A stretch of DNA of 64,000 nucleotides. It comes from Bacteroidota bacterium (GTDB taxonomy: Bacteria > Bacteroidota > Bacteroidia > Chitinophagales > LD1). Positions 1-8,534 of the stretch are shown here, piece by piece; the first letter of the stretch is position 1; every line of letters begins with the position of its first letter. The notes below the pieces were generated by a model, which made no database searches, was not told the DNA's origin, and saw only the letters and a program-made list of their open reading frames with translations. A program made the translations under genes and the position numbers. The DNA lies in NCBI GenBank assembly GCA_947475165.1, contig CANJLD010000015.1:1-64000 (forward strand), read 5' to 3'.

Positions 1-2372
1 AAACACTTTTCGCATTGCACTTCTACATCGGGCAGAAAGTTCATTTCAATAATCTTCATTCCACCGCCTCCGCATTCTTCGCAGCGACCGCCTTTTACGT
101 TGAACGAAAATCTTCCTGCTGCATAGCCGCGGATTTTTGCTTCGGGCAACATGGCATACAGTTTTCTGATTTCATCAAACACCTTAATGTAAGTAACCGG
201 ATTGCTTCGCGGTGTTCTGCCAATAGGTGACTGGTCAATTTCAATTACCTTATCAATTTGATTTAAGCCTTCAATACTATCGTGCTTCAGCGGTTTGTAT
301 TTGCCGTTGTAAACGTAGTTGTGCAGAACGGGGTAAAGCGTTTCGTTAATCAAAGATGATTTACCGCTTCCCGAAACCCCGCTTACACAAATAAAAGTTC
401 CGAGCGGAAAAACTACATCTACATTTTTCAAATTGTTGCCGGTGGCCCCTTTCAATGCGAGATATTGTCCGTTGCCTTGTCTGCGGTGCTTAGGAACTTC
501 AATCTTTAATTCGCCTGAAAGGAATTTTGCAGTAGTTGAACCTTGTTTCAAAAACTCTGCCGGTGTTCCCTGTGCTACAATTCTTCCTCCATGTTCACCC
601 GCTCTTGGACCTATATCAATAATGTAATCGCTCTCGAGCATTATTTCTTTATCGTGCTCAACCACTAAAACCGTATTCGGATTTGCCGCCAGTTGTTTGA
701 GCGCGGTAATCAGTTTGCGGTTATCTCTTTGATGCAGACCGATACTCGGCTCATCCAGAATATAAGTAATACCGGAAAGCTGCGAACCGATTTGAGTAGC
801 GAGACGAATGCGCTGGCTCTCTCCACCGCTCAAACTTTTTGATGGACGGTCGAGCGCGAGGTAATCTAAACCAACATCTAATATGAAAGCGATACGCGTG
901 CGGATTTCTTTCAGCAATTCTTTGGCGATGGTTTGCTGGCGCTTGTTCATGCGCTCATCCAATCCATCAAACCATTTATACAAATCGGTTAAGTCGAGTT
1001 TCGAAAGCTCGCCTATGTTTTTGTCATCAATCTTAAACCACAAACTTTCTTTCTTCAACCGTGTGCCGTTGCAACTCGGGCAAGTGTGTTGCTCCATAAA
1101 TCCTTCCGCCCAACTGCGAATAGATTCGGATGTGGTGAAACGAAAACATCTTTTCAGCAAACCCATCAGACCGCCCTTGTTCAAAGTATACCACCGGTCG
1201 TCATAATCTTCAATGATTAAATCTTCTTCTTCAAAAACTGCTTCTTCGGCATCGCCATATAAAATATAGTTCAGTGCTTCGTCAGGAATTTTTGAAATAG
1301 GGTCCGTAAGGTTGAACTTGAATTTCTTCGCAATCAAATTCAGCTCTTTGAAAATAAAATTGTCGCGTTGCTCGCCTATTGGTGTAATTCCTCCGCGCGC
1401 AATCGAAACTTTTTCATCGGGCAGAATCACCTTGCGGCTTACTTCATACGTCACGCCTAATCCATTACAAGTATTACACGCACCATAAGGCGAGTTGAAC
1501 GAAAACGTGTTGGGCGATGGCTCTTCATACGAAATGCCCGACTCGATACACATCAGGTGACGGCTAAACATAAACACCTCGTTCGTTTCGCTGTCGAGTA
1601 ACATCATCAGCCCTTTGCCTTGTTTCATGGCAAGAGCAACTGAATTGCGAACGCGGTCCTTATCTGAATCATCCACCTTCAACCGGTCGATGATGATTTC
1701 AATATCGTGCACCTCGTAGCGGTCAACCTGCATCTTCGGTTTCATGTCTACAATCTCACCGTCAATGCGAATTTTCAGATAGCCTTGCTTGCGCACCTGC
1801 TCAAACAGCTCGCGGTAATGACCTTTGCGTCCGCGCACCACCGGTGCCAGCAGAATCATCTTCTTGTCTTTGTGATTGGTAAGAAGCGTATCAATAATTT
1901 GTTCATCGGTAAACTTCACCATCTTCTTGCCGGTTACATACGAATACGCTTCGCCTGCGCGGGCAAAAAGCAAACGCATAAAATCGTAAATCTCGGTAAC
2001 GGTGCCCACCGTGCTGCGCGGGTTTTTGTTCACCGATTTCTGCTCGATGGAAATAACCGGTGACAGCCCCGTAATTTTATCTACGTCCGGCCGCTCGCCA
2101 TTGCCAATAAACTGGCGCGCATAAGCCGAAAACGAATCGAGGTAGCGCCTTTGCCCCTCACTATATATAGTATCGAAAGCCAGCGAAGATTTGCCGCTGC
2201 CCGAAATTCCGGTAATCACCACAAACTGGTTTCGCGGAATGGTTACATCAATGTTCTTGAGGTTGTGCACGCGCGCACCAAACACTTCGATGTTGTCGGG
2301 CTCCACGCCTATCTCTTCGTTTTCGTGAACTTCCGCTTCTAAAATATCTTCCTGTAATTTCTTTTTTGCCAT
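1..2372 (-). CDS. uvrA: UvrABC excision repair subunit A (3' end cut off by window edge)
   Basis: This is the damage-recognition ATPase of nucleotide excision repair, which loads UvrB onto lesions in the cytoplasm. About 790 N-terminal residues are present; the family is usually about 940, so the last ~150 lie outside the window. Visible signatures are the first Walker A (GISGSGKSS) close to the N-terminus, the CPSC zinc-binding segment near 1090, the ABC signature [12 protein letters not shown] near 800-840, the second Walker A (GVSGSGKSS) near 370, and the C-terminal zinc finger with CEEC and FLPDV at 1-100. The start is the ATG at 2372. A TAAATTCG promoter-like box lies 11 nt upstream. Identification is certain. 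Confidence 0.97.
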   Translation of the reverse strand, partial: MAKKKLQEDILEAEVHENEEIGVEPDNIEVFGARVHNLKNIDVTIPRNQFVVITGISGSGKSSLAFDTIYSEGQRRYLDSFSAYARQFIGNGERPDVDKITGLSPVISIEQKSVNKNPRSTVGTVTEIYDFMRLLFARAGEAYSYVTGKKMVKFTDEQIIDTLLTNHKDKKMILLAPVVRGRKGHYRELFEQVRKQGYLKIRIDGEIVDMKPKMQVDRYEVHDIEIIIDRLKVDDSDKDRVRNSVALAMKQGKGLMMLLDSETNEVFMFSRHLMCIESGISYEEPSPNTFSFNSPYGACNTCNGLGVTYEVSRKVILPDEKVSIARGGITPIGEQRDNFIFKELNLIAKKFKFNLTDPISKIPDEALNYILYGDAEEAVFEEEDLIIEDYDDRWYTLNKGGLMGLLKRCFRFTTSESIRSWAEGFMEQHTCPSCNGTRLKKESLWFKIDDKNIGELSKLDLTDLYKWFDGLDERMNKRQQTIAKELLKEIRTRIAFILDVGLDYLALDRPSKSLSGGESQRIRLATQIGSQLSGITYILDEPSIGLHQRDNRKLITALKQLAANPNTVLVVEHDKEIMLESDYIIDIGPRAGEHGGRIVAQGTPAEFLKQGSTTAKFLSGELKIEVPKHRRQGNGQYLALKGATGNNLKNVDVVFPLGTFICVSGVSGSGKSSLINETLYPVLHNYVYNGKYKPLKHDSIEGLNQIDKVIEIDQSPIGRTPRSNPVTYIKVFDEIRKLYAMLPEAKIRGYAAGRFSFNVKGGRCEECGGGGMKIIEMNFLPDVEVQCEKC

Positions 2373-2383
2373 TTGCGAGGGCG

Positions 2384-2391
2384 CGAATTTA
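2384..2391 (-). promoter_or_regulatory. Probable -7 promoter box of uvrA
   Basis: TAAATTCG on the minus strand, 11 nt before the uvrA ATG. It fits the Bacteroidota sigma-A -7 box TAnnTTTG with one T-to-C change that recurs in this window. No convincing -33 TTG was seen, so the call is tentative. Confidence 0.35.
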
Positions 2392-2439
2392 TACAAATGC
2401 AACTTTAAAACGCAGGTGATTCAATAAATAGATGTTAAG

Positions 2440-2704
2440 GTGGGGTTCCCGCCTCAAAGCAGGCGGTCGGGCTTTCCGCTACAATCTTTTTTGCTGGCTG
2501 TATTAATTCCCCTCCTTTTTTCAAGGAGGGGTGCCCGTTTCGGGCGGGGTGGTCTGTCGCGCTAAAAGCAAAAAAGGATTTCCGCTCCAATCCCTAACCC
2601 TAACAGCCAACAGCCGGTTCTCTCTATCACATCATTACTACAAACAGAAAACTCCTAACGGAGTAAAAAACAAAAATGCTCCGTAGGAGCAATCTGTTTG
2701 TGGA
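2440..2704. repeat. REP-like dispersed repeats between uvrA and the next gene
   Basis: This gap holds no gene. At 2452-2482 and 2574-2600 are segments containing TTTCCGCT (gtcgggctttccgct and ggatttccgctcc). Related text occurs near 26740-26830 in the opposite sense. At 2511-2553 there is a palindromic ccctcctt/aaggaggg hairpin. At 2638-2704 an imperfect inverted repeat has arms ctacaaacag...ctcctaacggag and ctccgtaggagc...ctgtttgtgg. The same ctcctaacggag motif is found again at about 26574. These are typical dispersed palindromic repeats. Confidence 0.6.
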
Positions 2705-2714
2705 AACAATTCAA

Positions 2715-3149
2715 TTATAATTCGTAATTGCCGTGCTGCGCTTTTCGAAAATCTTCATTGGACAAAGCAAGAGTTGCTTTGTAAAATTCAAAATTTGGCT
2801 TTGGAATTTTATGATGTTGAAGATTCGTTCCTTCTCGTTTTTTGTAAAACAATTGCGCGTATAATGACGTGGTTACTTCCATTAGCTTGTATAAATAATC
2901 AAGGGGCGCACCTTCTCTATAGTCTTTAAATGAAAATCTCTGACTAACTCTTGCATGAAATACTTTCCCATTTTTTTCATTAGTGTGGCTGTGATTTATC
3001 ACTATATCAAAATATAGCAAATCTTGGCTTTGTGGGGCAGTAACGAACGTGTATTTAATTGCAACTTCATTTGCACCAGAAAACAATTCTACCCTCTTAT
3101 GTGTCCAGTCTAGTTCTTGTAACTTGCTCTGATTTGTTAGATTGATCAT
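2715..3149 (-). CDS. Hypothetical protein, 144 aa
   Basis: I do not recognise this protein. It is soluble in appearance, with no signal peptide or membrane segment, and has a mixed charged sequence with an aromatic-rich centre (SQRFSFKDY, LYAQLFYKKR). It stands alone between REP-like repeats and a T9SS gene that ends 79 bp upstream. The start is the only reasonable ATG, and the reading frame has no overlapping competitor. Its position beside repeats suggests accessory gene content, but nothing in the sequence shows its role. Confidence 0.6.
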   Translation of the reverse strand: MINLTNQSKLQELDWTHKRVELFSGANEVAIKYTFVTAPQSQDLLYFDIVINHSHTNEKNGKVFHARVSQRFSFKDYREGAPLDYLYKLMEVTTSLYAQLFYKKREGTNLQHHKIPKPNFEFYKATLALSNEDFRKAQHGNYEL

Positions 3150-3228
3150 GGTTGATATTTTGATTTAAATCATTTGCAAAAGGGCAACAAAAATCAATTT
3201 CGCTACACTCATGCTGTTTGTTTGCAGT

Positions 3229-4764
3229 TTACATTTTTATCCATCTTCTCTTCAGACTCTCTTTTTTAGTTTTTATCTCCGCCACATAAATTCCCTTGGG
3301 AAATAGACTAATATCTATACTCTTATTTTGTAATTGTTTTGGTTGGCTCACTAATGTGCCTGTGGTGTTATAAATATTAATCTCCTCCACCTCAATGCCT
3401 CGGCTTTCAATAATGAGTTGGTTAGTAGCAGGATTTGGATAGACGTTAAAGTCATTATTGTTTTCTGTTTCTTCAATGCCTGTTGATGCGCTTAATTTTA
3501 CAACCCAATAATCTTTGTCGCCATGATTTCCTGATACATCTCCATCATTAGATTCAGAATATCCTACTACCATATAACCTCCATCAATAGTCTGAATAAT
3601 AGAATTTGCTTGGTCATAAGAACTATCCCCTAATGACTTTTGCCATTCGAGATTACCTGTATTGTTTAATTTCACTATCCAATAATCGCCACTACCATGA
3701 TTTCCTGTTACATCTCCATCATCTGATTCGGAACGTCCAGCTATTGCATAGCCTCCATCTGAAGTTTGGATAATAGAAGAAGCATAATCACTTCCGTTTC
3801 CACCCAAACATTTCTGCCATTCAATAGTCCCAGTGATGGTCAATTTTATTACCCAGTATTCACCAACAACGTGATTACCTGTTACATTTCCATCGTTAGA
3901 ACCGGTTAGCCCAGCTACAGCATATCCTCCATCTGTAGTTTGAACAATAGAATAAGCCATATCAGTGCCACTACCACCAAAAGATTTTTGCCACTCAATA
4001 ATTCCTGCATTACTTAATTTTACTATCCAGTAATCGTCACTTCCATGATTTCCTGACACATCTCCGTCATTAGATTGGGAACTTCCAGCTACCACATAAC
4101 CACTATCAATAGTTTGAATAATCGAATATGCTAAGTCAAAAGAACTTCCACCTAATGATTTCTGCCATTCAATAGTTCCGATGGAGTTTAGCTTTACTAC
4201 CCAAAAGTCATCGACTCCATGATTGCCTGATACATCTACATCGTTAGAAACTGAACGACCAGCTATAGCGTATCCTCCATCAATAGTTTGAATAATAGAA
4301 GCAGCTATGTCATTACCGCTACCACCTAAAATTTTCTGCCACTGTATGGTTCCAGTGCTATTTAATTTTACGACCCAGTAATCTCTGGCATTTAGATGAC
4401 CGGTGACGTTTCCATCGCTAGAAGCTGAGCCCCCAGATATAGCATAGCCTCCATCAGTGGTTTGAATAATGGACCAAGCTTCTTCAGTATTACTACCGCC
4501 CAAAGATTTTTGCCATTGAATAGCTCCGGTGTTACTTAATTTAACTATCCAGTAATCATTGTTACCATGATGACCCGTAACATCTCCGTTGTTTGAAAAG
4601 GAATATCCAGCTACAACATATCCCCCATCCGTGGTTTGTATGACAGACCAGGCTAAGTCATAAGAGCTACCTCCGAATGACTTCTGCCACTCAATACTTG
4701 GCACCTGAGCATTTATAGTAAGGGTAAATACTATTGTAAGAGAAAGTGTAAAAATCTTTTTCAT
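3229..4764 (-). CDS. Secreted seven-repeat (probable beta-propeller) protein with T9SS sorting domain
   Basis: The 511-residue protein starts with a signal peptide (hydrophobic to about residue 19, ending NAQ). It then has seven consecutive repeats of exactly 58 residues (about 21-426), each with a W-Q-K start, a GGYxxAG centre, an NDGDVTGNHG-like stretch and a DYWxVKL end. Seven equal beta-rich repeats point to a seven-bladed propeller. A type A T9SS sorting domain follows (FNVYPNPATN, then GIYVAEI near the end), so the protein is exported and probably anchored at the cell surface. Its ligand is unknown. The 174-bp DNA repeats could recombine and change the blade number. Confidence 0.85.
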   Translation of the reverse strand: MKKIFTLSLTIVFTLTINAQVPSIEWQKSFGGSSYDLAWSVIQTTDGGYVVAGYSFSNNGDVTGHHGNNDYWIVKLSNTGAIQWQKSLGGSNTEEAWSIIQTTDGGYAISGGSASSDGNVTGHLNARDYWVVKLNSTGTIQWQKILGGSGNDIAASIIQTIDGGYAIAGRSVSNDVDVSGNHGVDDFWVVKLNSIGTIEWQKSLGGSSFDLAYSIIQTIDSGYVVAGSSQSNDGDVSGNHGSDDYWIVKLSNAGIIEWQKSFGGSGTDMAYSIVQTTDGGYAVAGLTGSNDGNVTGNHVVGEYWVIKLTITGTIEWQKCLGGNGSDYASSIIQTSDGGYAIAGRSESDDGDVTGNHGSGDYWIVKLNNTGNLEWQKSLGDSSYDQANSIIQTIDGGYMVVGYSESNDGDVSGNHGDKDYWVVKLSASTGIEETENNNDFNVYPNPATNQLIIESRGIEVEEINIYNTTGTLVSQPKQLQNKSIDISLFPKGIYVAEIKTKKESLKRRWIKM

Positions 4765-4789
4765 ATTACTTACTTTTTAGTCCTCGCAT

Positions 4790-5075
4790 GGTTTCTAATT
4801 CAATCATAAATATAACAGAGCAAAACCACCCTGCGAAAAAAATAAATGCTACCCCTCTTTTTCAGCCTACGAAACTTCGGTAGCTTATGCGTTGGTGCGT
4901 AGCACAGTCAGAAGTTTCGAGATGAAAAAGAGATTAGAAAGGCAACACTAAAAACCTATCAATTAAAACACACCTAAAAATCTAAAGACTGTATTGAGCC
5001 AAGCCTGTCTGTTCGCGCGGAGCGTTCGAACAGACGATTTTTTGGTTCCTTTTTTCTAAAAAAAGGAACAAGAGA
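4790..5075. repeat. Structured repeat element, copy A (three hairpins)
   Basis: A non-coding element with a second copy, in reverse orientation, at 24428-24915. Hairpin 1 has nested stems CTCTTTTTCA/TGAAAAAGAG and CGAAACTTC/GAAGTTTCG at 4855-4932. Hairpin 2 has stem GTCTGTTCG/CGAACAGAC at 5007-5035. Hairpin 3 has stem GTTCCTTTTTT/AAAAAAGGAAC at 5045-5069. Copy B keeps stems 2 and 3 with different, mostly compensating bases. The outer end lies about 30 bp from the start codon of the T9SS gene, and the inner end faces a 21-bp tandem array. It may be a structured RNA, a non-autonomous mobile element or a long 5' region. Confidence 0.75.
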
Positions 5076-5131
5076 AATCTCAAATGCCTCAAAAACCATC
5101 AAAACACCCCAATTTTCCCCAAAAACACCCT

Positions 5132-5448
5132 CTTCCATGCATTCTATAAAAATCTTCATGCACCCAAACGGCATCTTCATGTAGTCAAATCCTCTCTTCA
5201 TGTAGCCAAATGCAATCTTCATGCATCCAAACGCTCTCTTCATGTAACCAAATCCAATCTTCATGTAGCCAAACGTCCGCTTCATGTAGTCAAACGCAAA
5301 CTTCATGCATCCAAACGCTCTCTTCATGTAGTCAAATGCAGTCTTCATTTATCCAAAACCCCTCTTCATGTAGCCAAACGAAAATCTTCATGTATCCAAA
5401 TCACCTCTTCATGCAAAAAAATCAAAACTTCCACGTTGCATTTCCAAT
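5132..5448. repeat. 21-bp tandem array 1 (15 units)
   Basis: Fifteen unit starts with motif CTTCATG, then a degenerate YaNYcaaa core and about six variable bases, at 5132, 5154, 5175, 5196, 5217, 5238, 5259, 5280, 5301, 5322, 5343, 5364, 5386, 5407 and 5428. Spacing is 21 bp except at two 22-bp steps. Both strands carry open frames through part of the array (heptapeptide repeats), but the 22-bp steps break them and there is no supporting start, so I treat the array as non-coding. Units resemble those of array 2 read on its other strand. Confidence 0.85.
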
Positions 5449-5479
5449 CCGCAATCCAAAATTCGCAATCCGAAATCAT
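5445..5479. repeat. 7-bp tandem repeat, 5 units (CAATCCG type)
   Basis: Five heptamers: caatccg, caatcca, aaattcg, caatccg, aaatcat. They lie directly beyond the 21-bp array and belong to the class of 7-bp arrays seen at other gene boundaries here. The remaining stretch to the next gene at 5752 holds only a promoter-like box (TAAATTTG, 5673-5680) and a short hairpin-type repeat around 5710-5740. Confidence 0.6.
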
Positions 5480-5672
5480 CCAAATTGCGCTCAACCGGTG
5501 CAAAAAATCTGCAAAATTTAATTCGCTGTTTCACCAACAATTTTTACTACAAACTTATTTTCCCTTAATTATCAAAAACTTACAACTCCCTGCATCTCCT
5601 GTGCCAAAACCAGGTGCAAAACTTCATTCAAAATGTGCTTTTTCTCATTTCTCAAAAAGGCTTTTTCGCCTA

Positions 5673-5680
5673 TAAATTTG
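5673..5680 (+). promoter_or_regulatory. Probable -7 promoter box (TAAATTTG)
   Basis: TAAATTTG is an exact match to the Bacteroidota -7 consensus TAnnTTTG, 71 bp before the ATG of the 414-residue protein. No clear -33 TTTG at the usual spacing was seen. Confidence 0.35.
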
Positions 5681-5751
5681 CGCCCGTAATCATATTTTCT
5701 AACCGCTCTCTGTTCCCCCTTTAGGGGGCTAGGGGGTCAAAATCAAACAAA

Positions 5752-6996
5752 ATGACAGACGGACAAGAAAACAAGTACAGCATGTACCGGGTTGCAGAAA
5801 AACTTCTCGATGATAACAACATCATCTGGAATGGAACACCCGCTTTCGTTACCACAAAAGGAGCCTTCTCCGCAAAAATCACCGCTATCTTTAACGCTAC
5901 GCAACAACAACAGGCTATCATCACCGGTATCTCCACCGACAAAAAAGTTTTAAAAGTTTCAGTAATAGATACAGCCGCTCCTGTAGCAGCAGCAGTTATC
6001 GCTTACGCTTCACAAACAAACAACAACGAACTTTTAGATGCAGTAAATTTCACACACGCTCAGCTTATCGCCACTCGCGATGATATGTTGGCTGGTCGTT
6101 GCCAAACCATTCACGACAAAGCAAACGCTAATCTCGTTGCACTCGCGGCTTACGGAATTACAGCACCGGTACTCACCACACTTCAAAATGCAATCACTGC
6201 TTACAATACTAAAGTTCCGGCACCCGGCACCGCTAAGCAGAGCAAGAAAACAGCAACCATCAATCTGCGCAACCTCTTTAAAGAAACAGATACAATTCTC
6301 AAGTTGCAGTTAGATAAGTTGATGCTACCCTACAAAACCACCAACTCCGATTTCTACAACAACTACTTGGGCGCGCGCGAAATCATCGACCTCGGTGGCA
6401 CACATACCAAGCTCCGCATGTTCGTCAAAGGCGAAAACAATCTGGGCATACAAAACGTAACCGCTTCCCTCATTCAGAATAACCTCGTCATCTATTCAAT
6501 CGAAACAGATGCCGATGGTAAAGTTGTTCTCAAAAAAATCAAACCGGGCACATACAATTTAAAGGTTCAGAAACCCGGCTTCGAAGCTAAATACGAACAG
6601 GCTCTTAAATTCAAAGCAGGTAAAGAAGTGGTTCGCACCATTGTATTGGTTCCCGGCTCTTCAAACCCTGCAAACGGCATAGCGATAATCGAAGGCGATG
6701 TACCAATGTCTCCTTCAATTGCCAATGCAACGCCAACCAATATCAACGGCACACCGCTCACACACGTAATCATCGAAACCACCACCGAGACCATCCGCAT
6801 CTATGCATCCGCTACCGCGAACGGCTTACCCGGTCCTGTCTTCTTCGATGTATTACCAGGTGCACCGGTAAACAAACTCGGTACAACCTTCGCACAAGAG
6901 CTAGGTTTTAACGATACAAAACCATTCCTCTTAGTTCAAAACCTCGGACCAACACCAACACACTACAAATTCACTTTCGATAATCTGGAAGTGTAG
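5752..6996 (+). CDS. Hypothetical cytoplasmic protein with carboxypeptidase-regulatory-like beta domain
   Basis: The protein has 414 residues and no signal peptide, which is unusual for a Bacteroidota protein with this kind of beta-sandwich. Residues 1-190 look mainly helical (Ala-, Asn- and Gln-rich, including a TQQQQ stretch). Residues about 225-300 match a CarboxypepD_reg/PEGA-like fold, with the run GKVVLKKIKPGTYNLKVQK followed by GFEAKYEQ. The C-terminal ~100 residues look like a second beta domain. It is monocistronic between a promoter-like box and a strong terminator. I cannot name a function. Confidence 0.75.
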   Translation: MTDGQENKYSMYRVAEKLLDDNNIIWNGTPAFVTTKGAFSAKITAIFNATQQQQAIITGISTDKKVLKVSVIDTAAPVAAAVIAYASQTNNNELLDAVNFTHAQLIATRDDMLAGRCQTIHDKANANLVALAAYGITAPVLTTLQNAITAYNTKVPAPGTAKQSKKTATINLRNLFKETDTILKLQLDKLMLPYKTTNSDFYNNYLGAREIIDLGGTHTKLRMFVKGENNLGIQNVTASLIQNNLVIYSIETDADGKVVLKKIKPGTYNLKVQKPGFEAKYEQALKFKAGKEVVRTIVLVPGSSNPANGIAIIEGDVPMSPSIANATPTNINGTPLTHVIIETTTETIRIYASATANGLPGPVFFDVLPGAPVNKLGTTFAQELGFNDTKPFLLVQNLGPTPTHYKFTFDNLEV

Positions 6997-7010
6997 TAAT
7001 GCAATTATTA

Positions 7011-7050
7011 AAAAAGAGCCCCGCAAAAAATGCGGGGCTCTTTTGTTTTT
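7011..7050. terminator. Bidirectional rho-independent terminator
   Basis: The perfect stem gagccccgca/tgcggggctc around an AAAAA loop has an A-run on one side and a T-run on the other. It serves both the upstream plus-strand gene and the convergent P450 gene. Confidence 0.85.
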
Positions 7051-7076
7051 GACGGTAACCCAATAACAAATCTGTT

Positions 7077-8414
7077 TTATCTCTTCACTAGCTTCACCGG
7101 CACTCCCTCTTTTGGGCGGAGGGTAATAAGGGGCAGTAGTTCCAGCTCAAAATTTTCGGGCAACACAAAATCGAACTGTGCGCAAATTTTTGCGAGCACA
7201 ATTTGCATTTCCATCATGGCAAAGTTGTTTCCCACGCACATGCGCGCCCCACCGCCAAACGGAAAGTAAGCGTAGCGCGGCATGTCTTTCATATTTTCTG
7301 CCGTAAACCTTTCGGGCATAAAGGCATCGGGGTTGCTCCAGTAGCGCGGGCTGCGCTGCATGGCGTAAGGCGAGGCAAGCACCTTATCTCCCTTGCGTAT
7401 TTGATAGCCGCCAATCACATCGTCTTTAGCGGCTTCGCGCGGAATCATCCAGGCGGGCGGATAGAGGCGCATGGATTCTTTGATGACCATGGTGGTGTAT
7501 TCCAGCCGGTGCAGTTTTTCGAAAGTAATTTCACCGGTGCCTATTACGGCATCAATTTCCTGCTGCATTTTCTTTTTGGCTTCCGCATTTTTTGAAAGCA
7601 GGTAAAGTGTAAACGCCAGCGAGTTGGCCGTGGTTTCGTGGCCGGCAATAAAAATGGTGAGCACCTCATCGCGCAGCTGCTTGTCGGTCATGCGCTCGCG
7701 CGTGTCGGCATCTTCCACTTCCATCAGCATCGTCAGCAGGTCGTCAAACTTTCCGGTTTCGCCTTTGCGTTGGTTAATTATTTCACTGATGGTTTCATCA
7801 AGCACCTTGCGGTTGTGTTCAATACGCAAATGCGAAGGCAGCGGAACCCAAAGTGGAAAGCGCATAAACCGCGACCGGTTGCGGATGGCGGTCATGATTT
7901 TGGTGAGCGCGCTGTTCACTTTATCAAATTCGCTTTTCACGTTGACGCTGAAAAGTGTTTTGCCCACAATGTCGAGGGTAACGCGGTTCATTTCATTGTA
8001 AACGTCAACTGTTTCTCCGTTTTTCTTTTCCCAGTCGCCAAGCATCTCATCGGTTGATTCAGAAATTTTCTGAATAAATCTTTCGAGCCGCTGTTTATGA
8101 AACACCGGTTGAATCAGCCTGCGCTGCTTAAGCCAGAAATCGCCTTCGCTGGTAAGCAATCCGTTGCCGAGCAGAATGCGGAGCATACCGCCTTCCTGCA
8201 CTTTTGTATAAATGTCGCGGTTCAGCAAAACGTGTTCTATGTAATCGGGGTTTGCCAGATAAATAACCGTGAAGGGGCCGAATTTTATTTTGGAAATTTC
8301 GCCATATTCTTTTTCGAGGCGTAGCAGGTATTCATGTGTTTTCTTTCGGATGTTGCGCGTAGGCATCAGTAAAACATTTCCTCTTGGTCCGGGCGCGGTG
8401 GCGGCTTGCGTCAT
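7077..8414 (-). CDS. Cytochrome P450
   Basis: A heme-thiolate monooxygenase of 445 residues, the typical size of a soluble bacterial P450. Visible signatures are the I-helix oxygen-binding motif AGHETT (about residue 257), the ExxR motif ESMR in ESMRLYPPAW (about 314), the PERF segment, and the heme loop FPFGGGARMCVG with the Cys ligand near 392. There is no N-terminal membrane anchor. No ferredoxin or reductase gene lies next to it, so the redox partner must be elsewhere. The substrate cannot be inferred; the sequence has a CYP4/CYP102-like general character. TACCTTCG lies 22 nt before the ATG. Confidence 0.93.
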   Translation of the reverse strand: MTQAATAPGPRGNVLLMPTRNIRKKTHEYLLRLEKEYGEISKIKFGPFTVIYLANPDYIEHVLLNRDIYTKVQEGGMLRILLGNGLLTSEGDFWLKQRRLIQPVFHKQRLERFIQKISESTDEMLGDWEKKNGETVDVYNEMNRVTLDIVGKTLFSVNVKSEFDKVNSALTKIMTAIRNRSRFMRFPLWVPLPSHLRIEHNRKVLDETISEIINQRKGETGKFDDLLTMLMEVEDADTRERMTDKQLRDEVLTIFIAGHETTANSLAFTLYLLSKNAEAKKKMQQEIDAVIGTGEITFEKLHRLEYTTMVIKESMRLYPPAWMIPREAAKDDVIGGYQIRKGDKVLASPYAMQRSPRYWSNPDAFMPERFTAENMKDMPRYAYFPFGGGARMCVGNNFAMMEMQIVLAKICAQFDFVLPENFELELLPLITLRPKEGVPVKLVKR

Positions 8415-8436
8415 GTGTGTTAGTTTGAATGAATAA

Positions 8437-8444
8437 CGAAGGTA
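8437..8444 (-). promoter_or_regulatory. Probable -7 promoter box of the P450 gene
   Basis: TACCTTCG on the minus strand, 22 nt before the start codon, fits the TAnnTTCG pattern seen before several genes here. No good -33 element was seen. Confidence 0.3.
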
Positions 8445-8534
8445 GGGGAATGAAATTTTAGAGATGAAGGAAATAGAAGTTGAAATGCAGATTGTTGAGA
8501 TTGATACGTGAGGTAATAAAGATGAAGTGCAGTT

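Noticed and set aside
883-1206. Plus-strand frames across the uvrA region (up to 118 residues)
   Set aside because: All are antisense shadows of the well-conserved uvrA reading frame.
4974-5348. 124-residue open frame through 21-bp array 1 (MKxxFxY heptads)
   Set aside because: The frame is a product of the 21-bp period. Two 22-bp steps break it further on, the opposite strand is also open, and there is no ribosome binding site or homologue-like feature.
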